Position numbers and translations under genes: made by a program. Under the pieces are notes generated by a model that saw only the letters and a program-made list of their open reading frames with translations, was not told the origin of the DNA and did no database searches. From positions 16,200,001-16,264,000 of the forward strand of contig JAVTVX010000020.1 of NCBI GenBank assembly GCA_033439265.1: 64,000 nucleotides of DNA. Direction: 5' to 3'. This DNA comes from Dillenia suffruticosa (lineage: Eukaryota; Streptophyta; Magnoliopsida; Dilleniales; Dilleniaceae). Each line of letters starts with the position of its first letter. Position 1 is the stretch's first letter. Positions 11,951-22,325 of the stretch are shown one piece after another.

Positions 11951-12959
11951 ACATTAGATTTATTAAAAAAAAATTTTGGAATTTTTTGGGTATAAAATTT
12001 ATAGGGTAAAATTTAGAGTTTGAATTACATGTGAGTTTCATGAATCCAAGGATACTATGATATTATCCATGATTTGTAGATTACAAATATAATTTTTCCG
12101 TAATTTTTGGAATATGTTTAGATCTTGAAATGCAAAATCGAAATTCTCGACCATTAATGGTGGCCGAGACATAAAACCTTAAATCTGTTGAGTTAGAGGA
12201 TAAATTGATCTTCAAAATTGGTATAAATGTGTTCCTTGTGTGATGATCTATATTTTGACATATATATTTCATATTGTTGTTGTCGGAAATGGGGTTTTCT
12301 GACATGGCCTCAAAAGGTCGAAACTTTGAATGTTATGATTCGTCGATACCAGGGCTTATTTCTCCAAAAAATCGAGTTAGGGATAAATTAGAAAGATTGA
12401 ATTTTGAATAACAGTCGAAATCCATGTCAAAATCCGGTCGGAATGGCAGTTTTCCGACAACCGAGTATAACCCGATTACAGAGAAATCAGGCGAAGAAGA
12501 CCTGACCCAACCCGCAGGTGTGTGACATACACACACGCATAAGGAGCATGAGGCTCCTGGCAGAAGGTGCGTGCAGTTCACGTGCTTTGCAGCGTGTGAA
12601 TAGGGTCTACATGTTCGGGTCAGTTCGGACCCGGATCAATGAGCCGACCCACGTCTCGACTCGGGACACGACCCGATCGTGTGTGACAGCGCGTGGAAGA
12701 TGTGCTGCGTGTCAGGCATGTGCTGCTGCATGCTATAGGCGCGTAGGAGAGCATGGTGGTGCATGAGAGCGCGTGGGACCACCAGTGGCAAGTCATGCCG
12801 TCCTGGATTGAATTTTTCCAATTTTATGAGGATCCTACGTTCATATTTGTAATTTTTTGTAGATTTTTGTGTGTCGAATCCAAATTCAAATGGTAACATA
12901 CGATTCCCGGTTGTGGTGTATGGAGTCCATTAACACATACACTCGCTTAGGGTCTATGT

Positions 12960-13680
12960 TCGAATCATTTGAGATTTGTTGATTCGATAAATACATAAAA
13001 TATAAGAATAAATATCAATAAGTTACTAAAGTCTCTCTGGTTGTATTGAAAACTATTTTAATAGATTTTTGCAAGAAGAATAAACTGAATGGTGACAATT
13101 ATAAGATTTCTCACCGGAAGATTTAGTTTATTCTCGAGTAGCAAGATTTGTATGAGATTCTGAGTTACGAGATGGTGGGCCCCGGGGAGGGTATCACATC
13201 TCAGTATATACGGGATACAAAAATCTATCGTGCGTGAAAGAAAATGATAGCTAAGTTAGGACAATTTTTATCAGCGGCATGCATGATGACATGATCCCGA
13301 TTTATGAACAATATCCTACGATTATATCGGTTTGGTCAGCCTTAAAATAACATTATAGTGCTCAGCTCACGAGGTGAGGATGCTTATTTATAAACTTCTA
13401 ACTTATAAGAAAATGGATAATCATACAATGATGTAACATTTGATATAAATGTCGAGTATGATCGCTGAGTAAAGGAACGTGGATGATCCCATTTCGGATG
13501 AATTTCAGATACTGGGTGTAATCCAGTCTTTTACTTAATTCATGGGAGTTCATGAAAACTTATCTCACGCATGATGAAAGTATTTATACTTTCAATGATG
13601 TGAGTAGGCATTGTGAATTAGAGGAAGAGCACCTAAATGTGAGTAGGCCGCATTCGGGTCATGCTTATGCAACGGAGTTA
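12960..13680 (+). pseudogene. Copia-1 gag remnant
   Basis: Fragments in several frames keep gag signatures: KKNKLNGDNYKI, then QDLYEIL near 13150, MIAKLGQFLSAA near 13240 and a region ending with acidic residues near 13630. There is about one stop or frameshift every 20-40 codons. The leader upstream (12480-12780) is GC-richer than the rest and contains chance open frames. Assignment rests on position between the primer site and integrase and on the weak motifs. Confidence 0.55.
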
Positions 13681-14249
13681 ACTAAGGACTCTTGTGGCAC
13701 CTAACAAATAGTATAAGCATGATAAGGAGACTCGAGATCCAGGCAATAAGAAACCATCCGAAAAAGCAAAGTACAAAAGTGCAGGAAGAAAAAATTTGAT
13801 AAGACCAATACAAAGTACTATGATGCTCACTGTTTTCTCTTATTTGTGAATTATGAACTAAGGAACCACCGACCATGTAGTTCGAGATAGGAGCACGTAC
13901 GTAGAGTTTCGCTGAGTGAGTCCTCATGCTAGGAGGATTCACATGAGAAGCGGAGCATTTGTCATCATCAGCAGAGGGATTGACACTTGCAATTTGGAGT
14001 TGCAATGTGGATAAATTATGTATTTAAATGATGTTCTTTGCGCTCTGGATATTTGATATAATTTAATTTCAGTACTTTGTTTGGATTGCCGATGATATGT
14101 TTTGCCTTTTCGGAAACTCTAATATTTTTATTAGTTACTATAATTCTTTCGATTTTTTTAGTTCTATCCATGATGAATTGTATGTACTAGATACTGTTCT
14201 TTTTAATAGTATTTCTTATTATTCTTCTATTGCATTTTTTATTTGATTA

Positions 14250-15010
14250 CGTAGATGATGATGTGAATGTATGGTATATAGACTTGGACACATAAGACAA
14301 GAGAGATTGAATAAGTTAGTAGCGAGTGGTCTGTTGGGTCCTGCTAACCAGGTTTGAGTTGCCGTATATGAGTTTTGCCTAACCGGCAAAAACTATAAGA
14401 AAACATTTGGTAAGACAATGAGAATTGAGACTCTATTACAGTTGGTTCACTTTGATATCTATGATCCTATAAGTGTGAGTGCTCGAAATGAAATTGTGTA
14501 CTTTATTACGTTCATAGACAATTACACGCATTGGTTTACGTCTATCTGATCTCGCATAAATTTGAAGTGTTGGAATGCTTCAGTAGGTTTATTAGCGACG
14601 TTGAGAATTAGTTAGATTTGAGAGTGAAAACTTTCAGAACCGATCGAGAGCATGAGTATTTGATAGAACAATTTAGAGAGCTCTATTTCGAGAAGAGTAT
14701 TACGAGACAGTTGACCATTTCTACTATTTCTCAACAGAATAGAGTAGCCGGGATAATGAATAAGCCTTTGTTAGAGATTGTGAGATATATGATGGCATAG
14801 ACCAATTTGTCCATCTCCCATTAAGGAGATGTTGTATTGACTGCAACCTACATTCTCAATCATGTCTCATCAAAGTCTGCAGTCAGTACCATATTTAAGT
14901 TTTGGACAGAGAGGTAGTCTGACCTTAGCTACTTGAGGTCATGAGATTGTGTTGTGTATGTTCACAATTTCTTGTATTCATACAGTAATTTAAGCCCTCG
15001 AGAAAAGAAA
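14250..15010 (+). pseudogene. Copia-1 GAG-pre-integrase and integrase remnant
   Basis: The pre-integrase part at about 14275-14420 reads RLGHIRQERLNKLVASGLL, ending with a Y-E-F-C-L-TGKNYKK-like stretch. The integrase core follows: LVHFDIYDPISV, then IDNYTHWF near 14520, and RVKTFRTDREHEYLIEQF at 14618-14680 (usual RTDRGGEYLS). EKSITRQLTIS leads to the third-acid region, where AGIMNKPLLEIVRYMM replaces the usual NGV-ERRNRTLLDMVRSMM. The catalytic Glu position and the Gly pair are mutated, and stops are frequent. Inactive. Confidence 0.75.
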
Positions 15011-15429
15011 TATATCTTTATAAAATATTCAGAACACTCTATGGTATATGTTCTTAGGTGAGCATACGGATGATATTGTCACTGAAATTGAGTATCGTGA
15101 TACCACATTCATCGAGAATGATTTCCCTAAGAGAGGTGAAATAAATCTGGACTTTACCTTCTATAAGATAGATGAGCTTGAAACCTCAGGTGCGCCCAGT
15201 AGCTTAGGTGAGCCTTGCGGTGGGATACAAGAATCCATTATTGATTTTGGTCCCAATGGAACAATCCATCGAAAGATAAAATCGATCGGCATTTTACTTT
15301 CTATGAGATGGATGAGTCTAGTGACTCATGTGACCCAGTGGTGGAACACATGAATATATTACAAATTTTGGTCCCAGTGGGAGTAATCCATCGAGAGGTA
15401 AAATCAATTGGGACTTTATCTTCTATGAG

Positions 15430-15669
15430 ATGAACGAGTCTAGTGACTCAGGTGAGTCCAGCGACTCAGGTGATTCCAGCGACTCAAGTGAGTCCGGCGA
15501 CTTAGGTGAGTCCAGCGGTGGAGCACAAGAATCTATTACAAATCTTGGGCCTAATAGGAGTATTCCATCTAAAAAAAAAGAGATTCTCTCTCCTCATATG
15601 AGTATCGAGAACATGAACTTAAACCTTACTTCTCGATTGAGGGTGAGAAAAACCATTGGGAACAAGTAG
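15430..15669 (+). pseudogene. Copia-1 linker with Ser/Asp/Gly repeats
   Basis: Between integrase and RT the open frame encodes repeats of the form SSDSGE/SSDSGD (about 15437-15510). The upstream copy of the same block (15180-15400) holds a repeated 'NFGPNG...IHRKIKSIGILL' pattern, so the region arose by local duplication of a ~170-bp segment (phrases recurring at about 15235-15320 and 15365-15430). It is low-complexity coding DNA of the retrotransposon. Confidence 0.5.
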
Positions 15670-15935
15670 ATTCTCAAGGCCAAGAGAAAAGTTGTCGGAT
15701 TGATGGAGAGGTATCACTACAAAAAAACACGTTTTTTGCGACGAACTTTAGCGACAAATTTTTTTCGTTTCAATTTTGCGACGAATTTTACGACGAAAAC
15801 TTTTTTTGTCGCTATTTGCAACGAAATTTCCAACGAAAAAAAAGTTGTAGCTAATTTAGCGACGACCGGAAATTCGTCGCCAAATTCGTCGCAAAATTTG
15901 AAAAAAAAAAATTATTTATATATATTTATTAAATA

Positions 15936-16995
15936 ATTAATTAATTTTGCGACGAATTTAGAAATTCGTCGCTAATTTTGCGACAAATTTCGGAATTCGT
16001 CACAAAATTTGAAAAAAAAATAAAAAAAAATAAAATATTAATATATATTTATTAAATAATTAATTAATTTTGCGACGAATTCTAAATTCGTCGCTAATTT
16101 TGCAACGAATTTTCGAATTCGTCGCAAAATTTGAAAAAAAAAATAAAATATTAATATATATTAATTAAATAATTAATTAATTTTGCGACGAATTTTAAAT
16201 TCGTCGCTAATTTTGCAACGAATTTTCTAATTCGTCGCAAAATTTGAAAAAAAAAAATTATTTATATATATTTATTAAATAATTAATTAATTTTGCGACG
16301 AATTTATAAATTCGTCGCTAATTTTGCGACAAATTTCGGAATTGGTCGCAAATTTTGAAAAAAAAATAAAAAAAAAATAAAAAATTAATATATATTTATT
16401 AAATAATTAATTAATTTTGCGACGAATTCTAAATTCGTCGCTAATTTTGCAACGAATTTTCGAATTCGTCGCAAAATTTGAAAAAAAAAATAAAAAAAAA
16501 ATAAAATATTAATATATATTAATTAAATTATTAATTAATTTTGCGACGAATTTTAAATTCGTCGCTAATTTTGCAACGAATTTTCTAATTCGTCGCAAAA
16601 TTTGAAAAAAAAAATTATTTATATATATTTATTAAATAATTAATTAATTTTGTGACGAATTTAGAAATTCGTCGCTAATTTTGCGACAAATTTCGGAATT
16701 CGTCGCAAAATTTGAAAAAAAAATAAAAAAAATAAAATATTAATATATATTAATTAAATAATTAATTAATTTTGCGACGAATTCTAAATTCGTCGCTAAG
16801 TTTGCAACGAATTTTCGAATTCGTCGCAAAATTTGAAAAAAAATAAATTTATTTATATATATTTATTAAATAATTAATTAATTTTGCGACGAATTCTAAA
16901 TTCGTCGCTAATTTTGCAACGAATTCTAAATTCGTCGCAAATTTTGCAACGAATTTTCAAATTCGTCGCAAAATTTGAAAAAAAATAAAAAAAAA
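15936..16995. repeat. Nine-unit palindromic array with a three-unit higher-order period
   Basis: GCGACGAA starts recur at 15949, 16072, 16185, 16295, 16419, 16543, 16652, 16774 and 16885, so periods alternate between about 110 and 124 bp. Units fall into three classes by internal sequence: A (gcgacaaatttcggaattc), B (aattctaaattcg plus aacgaattttcgaattc) and C (aattttaaattcg plus ttttctaattcg), in the order ABC ABC AB(B'). The spacers follow the same cycle. The A-to-A distances are 346 and 357 bp. Each unit contains inverted GCGACGAATT arms able to form hairpins. Confidence 0.85.
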
Positions 16996-17254
16996 TAAAA
17001 TATTAATATATATTTTTTATTTTTTATTTTAATATAATTATCAAATTTATTATTTTTAATTAATATCTTATATTTTATTTTTATTTTATCTTTTTTAAAA
17101 ATAGTATTATTATTTTTTTTTATCTTTTATTATTTTATTTTAAACTAATATTTTATTATTTTATAATAAATTGTTATTTTATATTGTTTTATTATTATTA
17201 GAAATTTGTGAAGAAAGATAATAAGTAAAAAAAAAAAAAACTTATAACAAATAC

Positions 17255-17460
17255 TAACATTTAGCTTGATGGTTACAGGGTCTTAAACGTTTACAGAAGT
17301 GCAAGGGTTCGAACCATGGTGGGAGCAAAATGTAGACATTTTCAAGAATTAAGTGAGGGAGGGCTTGTGGGCGCCGGCTCGGGCGAACATGCGGGCGGAT
17401 ACTGGCTCGGGTGGGCGGGCGGGCGGGTGGGGTTCAGGCGGGAGCGCATTTTTTTTTTTC
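17255..17460 (+). repeat. tRNA-like (SINE-head) segment with GC-rich body inside the CACTA element
   Basis: An A-box-like tagcttgatggt at 17262-17273 and an exact B box GGTTCGAACC at 17306-17315 are spaced as in a tRNA-derived promoter. They are followed by a very GC-rich stretch (17360-17447, with repeated gggcgggc) and then ten T residues at 17450-17460. This looks like a tRNA-derived SINE or a captured tRNA-related fragment. No cloverleaf could be drawn with confidence, so it is not called a tRNA gene. Confidence 0.45.
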
Positions 17461-17990
17461 ATTGCTAATTTAGCGACGGATTTAGCGACGAATTTATATC
17501 CGTCGCTAAATTTGAAAAATAATTAAATAAAATAAAATATTAATATATATTTATTAAATAATTAATTAATTTTGCGACGAATTCTGGAATTCGTCGCAAA
17601 ATTTGAAAAATAATAAAATAAAATATTAATATATATTTATTAAAAAATTAATTAATTTTGCGACGAATTCCGAAAGTCGTCGCAAAATTAGCGACGAATT
17701 CCGGAATTCGTTGCTAAATTTGAAAAATAATTAAATAAAATAAAATATTAATATATATTAATTAATTAATTAATTAATTTTGTGACGAATTTTGGAATTC
17801 GTCGCTAATTTTGCGACGAATTTAGCGACAAAAAATTATTCGTCGCTAAATTTAGCGACGAATTTCTAATTTTTCGTCGCTAAATTTTTGCGACGCGTTA
17901 TTAGCGACGAAAAATTTTTCGTCGCTAATTTCGTCTCTAACGTTTTAGCAACGAATTTTTATTAAATTTTTGTCGCTAAATTTGTGGCTA
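17461..17990. repeat. Right subterminal repeat block of the CACTA element
   Basis: Three further spaced units with TTTAGCGACGAATT arms (starts near 17575, 17660 and 17785), the same AT-rich spacer as the left array, then closely packed inverted copies up to the terminal repeat. Confidence 0.8.
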
Positions 17991-18959
17991 AAAGCTGGTT
18001 TTTTTGTAGTGTATATAGCCCGTCTCGTAACCAAGGGTTATATTCAGACAAAAGGTATGGACTACCAGGGAGTCGTAGTCTAATTTATCTCGATTCGTTT
18101 ACTTTTAGTGATTGTCACGAATATGGATCTAGAGTTACGCCAGATGGATGTAAAAACTGTCTTCCTTAATGGAAGTTTGGATGAAGAGATTTACATGAAG
18201 AACTCTATGGATTCGTTCTAGTAGGTCAAGATGATAAAATCTGTCGACTTTGGAAGTCGATATACGGTCTTGGGCTATCATTCAGATAGTGGTACTTGAG
18301 ATTTTACAAGGAGGTGATATCTTAAGGATTTGTGATGATCGAGGAGAATCATTGTATGTATTTGATACGTTCTGATGACTCTTTTGTATTCATGTTCTTA
18401 AATATAGGTGACATTCAGTTGGTTAAAAACAACAGAGAGTATGTAATGATTATTAAAATATGGTTATTGTCGAGTTTTGATACGAAAGATATGAGTGAGA
18501 TTTAGTTCATTTTCGAAGTATGAATATAGAGGGATTGCTCAAGAATGATGTTGACTCTTTCACAAAAGTACTATATTAGGAAGATTTTTAAGTATTTCGA
18601 GATGAGCAATTGCAACCCAATAGATATTCCCATTGCTAAACGTTAAAACCTGAGTCTTGACACACGTCTTATAATTCAAGAAGAAATAAGGGAAATGAGT
18701 TGAATCCCTTATATCAGTGCAATGGGAAGTCTTGTGTATGCGATGAAGTATACACGATTGGACATTTAATTTGCCATCGAGATCAGTAAATAGGTATCAA
18801 TCGAATTCTGAAAGGGATCACTGGAGAGTAGTGAAAATGATTCTAAGAGAAAAGGATTCTGAGATATTTCAAGAGAATTGTGGACCCTCCTTTTGTTACG
18901 GAGGAGGTGATTTGGTTTCATTGGGTATTCAGACGTTGATTGGGGGTGACAATCTGGAT

Positions 18960-19400
18960 GAACGCAAACCGATATCAAAATTTGCTATCTTGCTCAATAA
19001 TGGTGCTATATCTTGAAAAAGTGAGAAACAAATCTACATATCTCTAACTACGATAGAGACTGAGTTTTTGGTATGCTCATTAACAGTTTAGGAGAACGTT
19101 TGACTCTAAAAATTTCTGAATGATTTAGGAGTTGTGGTAGATAGTGAGAGTTCAATAATAATTTATTGTGATAATCAGATCGCCATTGTCAATAACCGAG
19201 ATTCTAAGTATTATAGTAAAACCAAATATATTGATACCAGATATTATTTTGTGAAAGACATCACCGGAAAGGGTACAGTGACAATTAAGTATATTTTTAT
19301 ACAGTATGGTGGTTGATCCCTTCACCAAACCTATTATGAAAGATTCCTTTGCGAGACATATAAAATCATTGGATTCGTATGTAATATGACATTTCTCATT
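18960..19400 (+). pseudogene. Copia-1 RNase H remnant and pol C-terminus
   Basis: The RNase H core reads SSIIIYCDNQIAIVNN at 19145-19195 (third catalytic region YCDN), then TKYIDTRYYFVKDI and KGTVTIKYI, ending with a shifted DPFTKP stretch at 19313-19335. The upstream piece (18960-19060) keeps the S-K-KQ-I-STT-ET-E pattern. It closes the Copia polyprotein, and the DNA from 19400 to the polypurine tract is non-coding. Confidence 0.75.
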
Positions 19401-20500
19401 TGTACTATATTGATGTTTTTTATACTTATTGATATATATTACATATGTGTATTATACAGTTACAAGTTTAATTTATTACACTTGTTTATTATCATATATT
19501 TTGTAGTGAGTTATGATAAAAAATATGTCAGACTGGCGTGGTTGACTCTCTCATCGTAGTGACCACCTCTAACTCTGAATAAACGGGGATAAGACAGTTT
19601 CTAGACGTAAGAGACTTTGAGTATGATCCTATTAGAATATAAGTAACCCTGATATGTGTTTAGAATGAGATTATATGTGATATGACTGATATGGATATAG
19701 CCACATCCATGTTACCTGTAAGTATCTAGGTTGAGATCTCAGATATCACTTGTATCAAGTGATATGATATATTTGAGATCTCTAGATAAAGTTTTATATG
19801 TAGACTGAAACCTATGTTTATACAGTGTTAGAGAAATCTGACATATACTCTTTAGAGAGATGAAAGAATAACACTGTGGTACATATTTCATATCGTGTGT
19901 GATAAGACGACCATGAGATAGTGAGAACTATTATTTGAGACGATAGTATGATTATGATTCCCATTCCCACTGTGTGAGACCCGAGATCCATAGGGTGAAA
20001 TCTTTGTACCCTTACAACTTTCGTCTGTCTTTTGAAATTTTTTTTGGTATTATTATTTTAGTATGTCACCAAGAAACTATGGTTGATTTAGTTTGGCGAT
20101 TTATGTTTAAGAAAACAGTTAAGATAAGATTGAAAGTTAATAGTATGAAAGAAAGACCAATCAGTATTACATCATGGTGTTATATTCGCTGGTCTGCCTG
20201 TTATGTTTATCCATGCTGGGATTCAAAAATGATAGTGAATACACAGTTAAGCAAATGATTGAATATCACTTTCAATAAGGAAAGTAACTCGATGGATGTA
20301 ATACACTGAGTGTGGGGTACAACGATTTCTTTGTAGTACTAAGGTGGCTTCTTGGTTATCCAAACAGATATATTGAGAAGTTTTTGCTTATAGTAGTACT
20401 CGCCGGTCGCATGACGTTCAATTCTGTATGAAAGTCCAATAGGGTGTATGATAGATTGCATGAGTTATGATCTTATGACGAACGTAAATACTCTCATGTG
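19400..20500. other. Copia-1 3' untranslated region
   Basis: About 1.1 kb between the end of pol and the polypurine tract. It contains a run of short direct repeats of gagatctc/tatgat type around 19720-19800. Its counterpart in Copia-2 (22330-23430, minus) shares phrases such as the ones on either side of the GAGATCTCAG block, showing the two elements are related. The 94-codon open frame at 19974 has no recognisable domain. Confidence 0.55.
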
Positions 20501-20511
20501 CAAGTGGGAGA
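20501..20511 (+). promoter_or_regulatory. Copia-1 polypurine tract
   Basis: caagtgggaga immediately before the 3' LTR. The same string, inverted, adjoins the 3' LTR of Copia-2 (22312). Confidence 0.85.
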
Positions 20512-20966
20512 TGTATGTAAATATGCCCATGAGGGGTTTTTACCTCAAGTAAATAAATTCAAACGTGTAGTTAACCCATTTGAATTACTCCCTAGTAACT
20601 TCCCCTCTCTTGTTCTTTAATAATGTCTTGGACGTGAGTTTAAATATGAAGCCTTCAACAGAAGCATATGGCCAAGAAATGAGAGAGATCATTTTTTTTA
20701 GAGGGAGAAAAATTTCTCGAGTGTTTGGAAAAATTTCAAGTATGAAAATTTCTCTTGTTATTGGGTTCGCTGGACATTAGATTGAGGTGTTATGGTACTG
20801 CGATGGTGCTTCGTTTCATGACCACTATTCTGACCGAGTGATCCGTATGAGAAAGTTTACAGATCTGTTGAATTTTTGGAAGTCTACATATCGAGATATT
20901 TATCTGAAAATTCTGAATTTATAATTTATACGCTTTTACATACCATTTAGTGTAATAAATCTAACA
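20512..20966 (+). repeat. Copia-1 3' LTR
   Basis: 455 bp, TGTATGTAAATATG... to ...CTAACA. It aligns with 11470-11936 at roughly 85% by eye and is followed directly by the ATTTC duplication. Confidence 0.92.
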
Positions 20967-20971
20967 ATTTC

Positions 20972-21250
20972 TATAGATTTTTAACACTCCATCCAAGTCT
21001 TTTTATACGATAGATTTATCCCATATGATCTTATATCCTCAACCTAATCACACATTTTATAATCGATATTCTCTTTTATGTGACTTCTAATCAAGCGACT
21101 TACCATATTTGAGTCCACACTGGAGTGATCCCCCAACAACAATTGAGGGAAACAAGTGTGTTTTGATTTCAATTTTGTAATTTCTCAAAGGCGATGACTC
21201 TTCTTTACTCTAGCTGAACATGTCTGAAATTAGGGGATTTGAGAAAATCA
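20972..21250 (-). pseudogene. MULE transposase, N-terminal part (other side of Copia-1)
   Basis: On the minus strand it reads KHTCFPQLLLGDHSSVDS, then IRSHIKENIDYKM and SYGINLSYKKTWME, and stops at the Copia-1 junction. Removing Copia-1 and one copy of ATTTC joins this to EIVYDNWETSY at 11464, which restores the usual MULE order (HTC...DH...SYKKAW...E..YG.WEESY). One in-frame TAG lies after the CD pair. Sequence right of 21250 is not recognisable as transposase. Confidence 0.75.
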
Positions 21251-21826
21251 ACCCCTTAATGGATCTTACAATGTTTATACCAGATTAATCGGATAAAATT
21301 TAGATACAAATTGATTAAAAAAATAACAATAATTGGATTTGTCGTAGTAAAAAATTTTTACAGTATGAAGGTAGTAATAAATAGTGCATGTTTATAGGGC
21401 AATGGTGTAATATGTCTTTATGCTCGTAAAGCCATAGCAGATGAGATGCCTTTGCATGCAAATCACCAAGTAGAGAAGCCGAATTGAAGTGTTAATAATA
21501 TCCCTAGGAGGAATACAACGCGCGTATGCGCAGTGTAGAGCACAAATTTTGGGGTGATGTGTCCGTTTGTAAAAAAATAATTGAAACTTTAATTGAATAA
21601 TAATAAATAATAATTATAGAACAAGGTACACAACTTACAATAAATATTAATAATTATAAAAGTTTGACTATTGATGTGATTGTAATACACTCTGCTGATG
21701 TCGTACGAATACTCCATTTTTCTTCAGACATTTTATGCTACCTATGGAGATTCCATGATCTCAAGAAAGAAAATTTAAAAAAACCCAAGGTACAAATGAT
21801 ATTCTATCTAGAGTGGGTATTTGATG
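21251..21826. other. Unassigned AT-rich DNA between the MULE transposase and Copia-2
   Basis: Probably the 5' end of the MULE, including its second terminal inverted repeat, followed by flanking DNA. No clear inverted repeat with 6900-7850 was found by eye. The 67-codon frame at 21664 has no motif. Confidence 0.35.
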
Positions 21827-22311
21827 TGTTGGATTTAATCGCGCATGCGGAAGCGAGAATTAAATAGATCGGAATTTTTGGGATAAATACCTCGATAGGG
21901 CAGTCTCCAAAATCCACCGTGTCGCGATGTCCCTCGAACGGATCGCACGGTCGGATGGTGATCACGCAATCGAACCACCACCTCAAATCCACGATGCCTC
22001 AAGCCTCGTGTCCGGTGAATCGTCTGACGATAGGAGATTTTCCTACGCGAAAATCTCCATCCCTCTCTCTATTTTCTCTCTCTAGAGAATTCTTTGAAAC
22101 CCTAGCCTCCATGGTTTCCTCCCATGGCTGCTCTCTTCTTCAGAAGGAAAGAGAGATTCCTTCTCTATAGTTGCCTTCTCTCAGAAGGAAGGTAAGACCA
22201 ATTCACTTAATTGGTGGGGGTTACCAAAATGATGGTTAATGGTAATTAAGGATGGGAGTTACCCCATTCCTTAATTACCCAAATGCCCATAATGGGTATA
22301 AATAACCAACA
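21827..22311 (-). repeat. Copia-2 3' LTR
   Basis: 485 bp bounded by TGTTGG and CCAACA, a 6-bp perfect terminal inverted repeat. About 98% identical to 28385-28869 by eye; the visible differences are mostly single substitutions. Confidence 0.92.
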
Positions 22312-22325
22312 TCTCCCACTTGCAC
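22312..22325 (-). promoter_or_regulatory. Copia-2 polypurine tract
   Basis: On the minus strand, gtgcaagtgggaga directly precedes the 3' LTR; identical in its core to the tract of Copia-1. Confidence 0.8.

Larger units (their letters stand above)
15715..18011. mobile_element. Non-autonomous CACTA element with palindromic tandem array
   Basis: It starts CACTACAAAAAAAC and ends with the exact inverse (GTTTTTTTGTAGTG, one G variant), flanked by a 3-bp duplication TAT (15712-15714 and 18012-18014), all CACTA hallmarks. Both subterminal regions are full of the motif TAGCGACGAATT and its inverse, like transposase-binding subterminal repeats of plant CACTA elements. There is no transposase, so it would need a partner. 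The interior holds a nine-unit tandem array (15949-16995), an AT-only stretch (17000-17230), a tRNA-like/GC-rich core (17255-17460) and a second, three-unit array (17460-17960). Confidence 0.93.
15670..18660 (+). pseudogene. Copia-1 reverse transcriptase remnant, split by the CACTA element
   Basis: The left piece before 15714 ends ...GLMERY. The right piece from 18012 continues IARLVTKGYIQTKGMDYQG, QMDVKTVFLNGSLDEEIYM at 18140-18200, and further degenerate RT. Removing 15715-18011 and one copy of TAT gives the usual KARLVAKG-type motif. The YVDD stretch near 18400 is decayed (F-N-I-G-D-I-Q-L-like). Confidence 0.75.
11470..20966 (+). mobile_element. Copia-1: LTR retrotransposon inside the MULE transposase
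   Basis: A 9.5-kb element with two LTRs (11470-11936 and 20512-20966, roughly 85% alike by eye), an initiator-Met tRNA primer site at 11938, a polypurine tract at 20501 and a perfect 5-bp duplication (ATTTC at 11465-11469 and 20967-20971). Remnants of gag, GAG-pre-integrase, integrase, RT and RNase H lie in Copia order on the plus strand with many stops and frameshifts. A CACTA element of 2.3 kb is inserted in the RT. Clearly an old, dead copy, but structurally complete. Confidence 0.93.
7857..21250 (-). mobile_element. Mutator-like element (MULE) with transposase and plant mobile domain gene, split by Copia-1
   Basis: Two genes lie head to tail on the minus strand: a MURA-type transposase (about 21250 to 10111, interrupted) and a plant mobile domain (PMD) gene (9945 to 7857). 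The coordinates give only the coding core; terminal inverted repeats and the 9-bp duplication expected for a MULE were not found. PMD sequences are known both in MULE and gypsy elements and as domesticated MAIN/MAIL genes, so a transposon-borne copy is plausible. Both reading frames are broken, so the element is inactive. Confidence 0.7.

Noticed and set aside
17255..17330. A genuine tRNA gene
   Set aside because: A and B boxes are present but no acceptor stem or complete cloverleaf could be drawn.
15936..17960. Regular repeats with palindromic arms that could suggest a CRISPR array
   Set aside because: This is eukaryotic DNA, spacers are themselves repeated AT-rich sequence, and the whole array lies between CACTA terminal repeats.
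19974..20258. 94-codon open frame near the Copia-1 3' end as an extra gene
   Set aside because: Lies in the 3' untranslated region; no motif and no counterpart frame in Copia-2.
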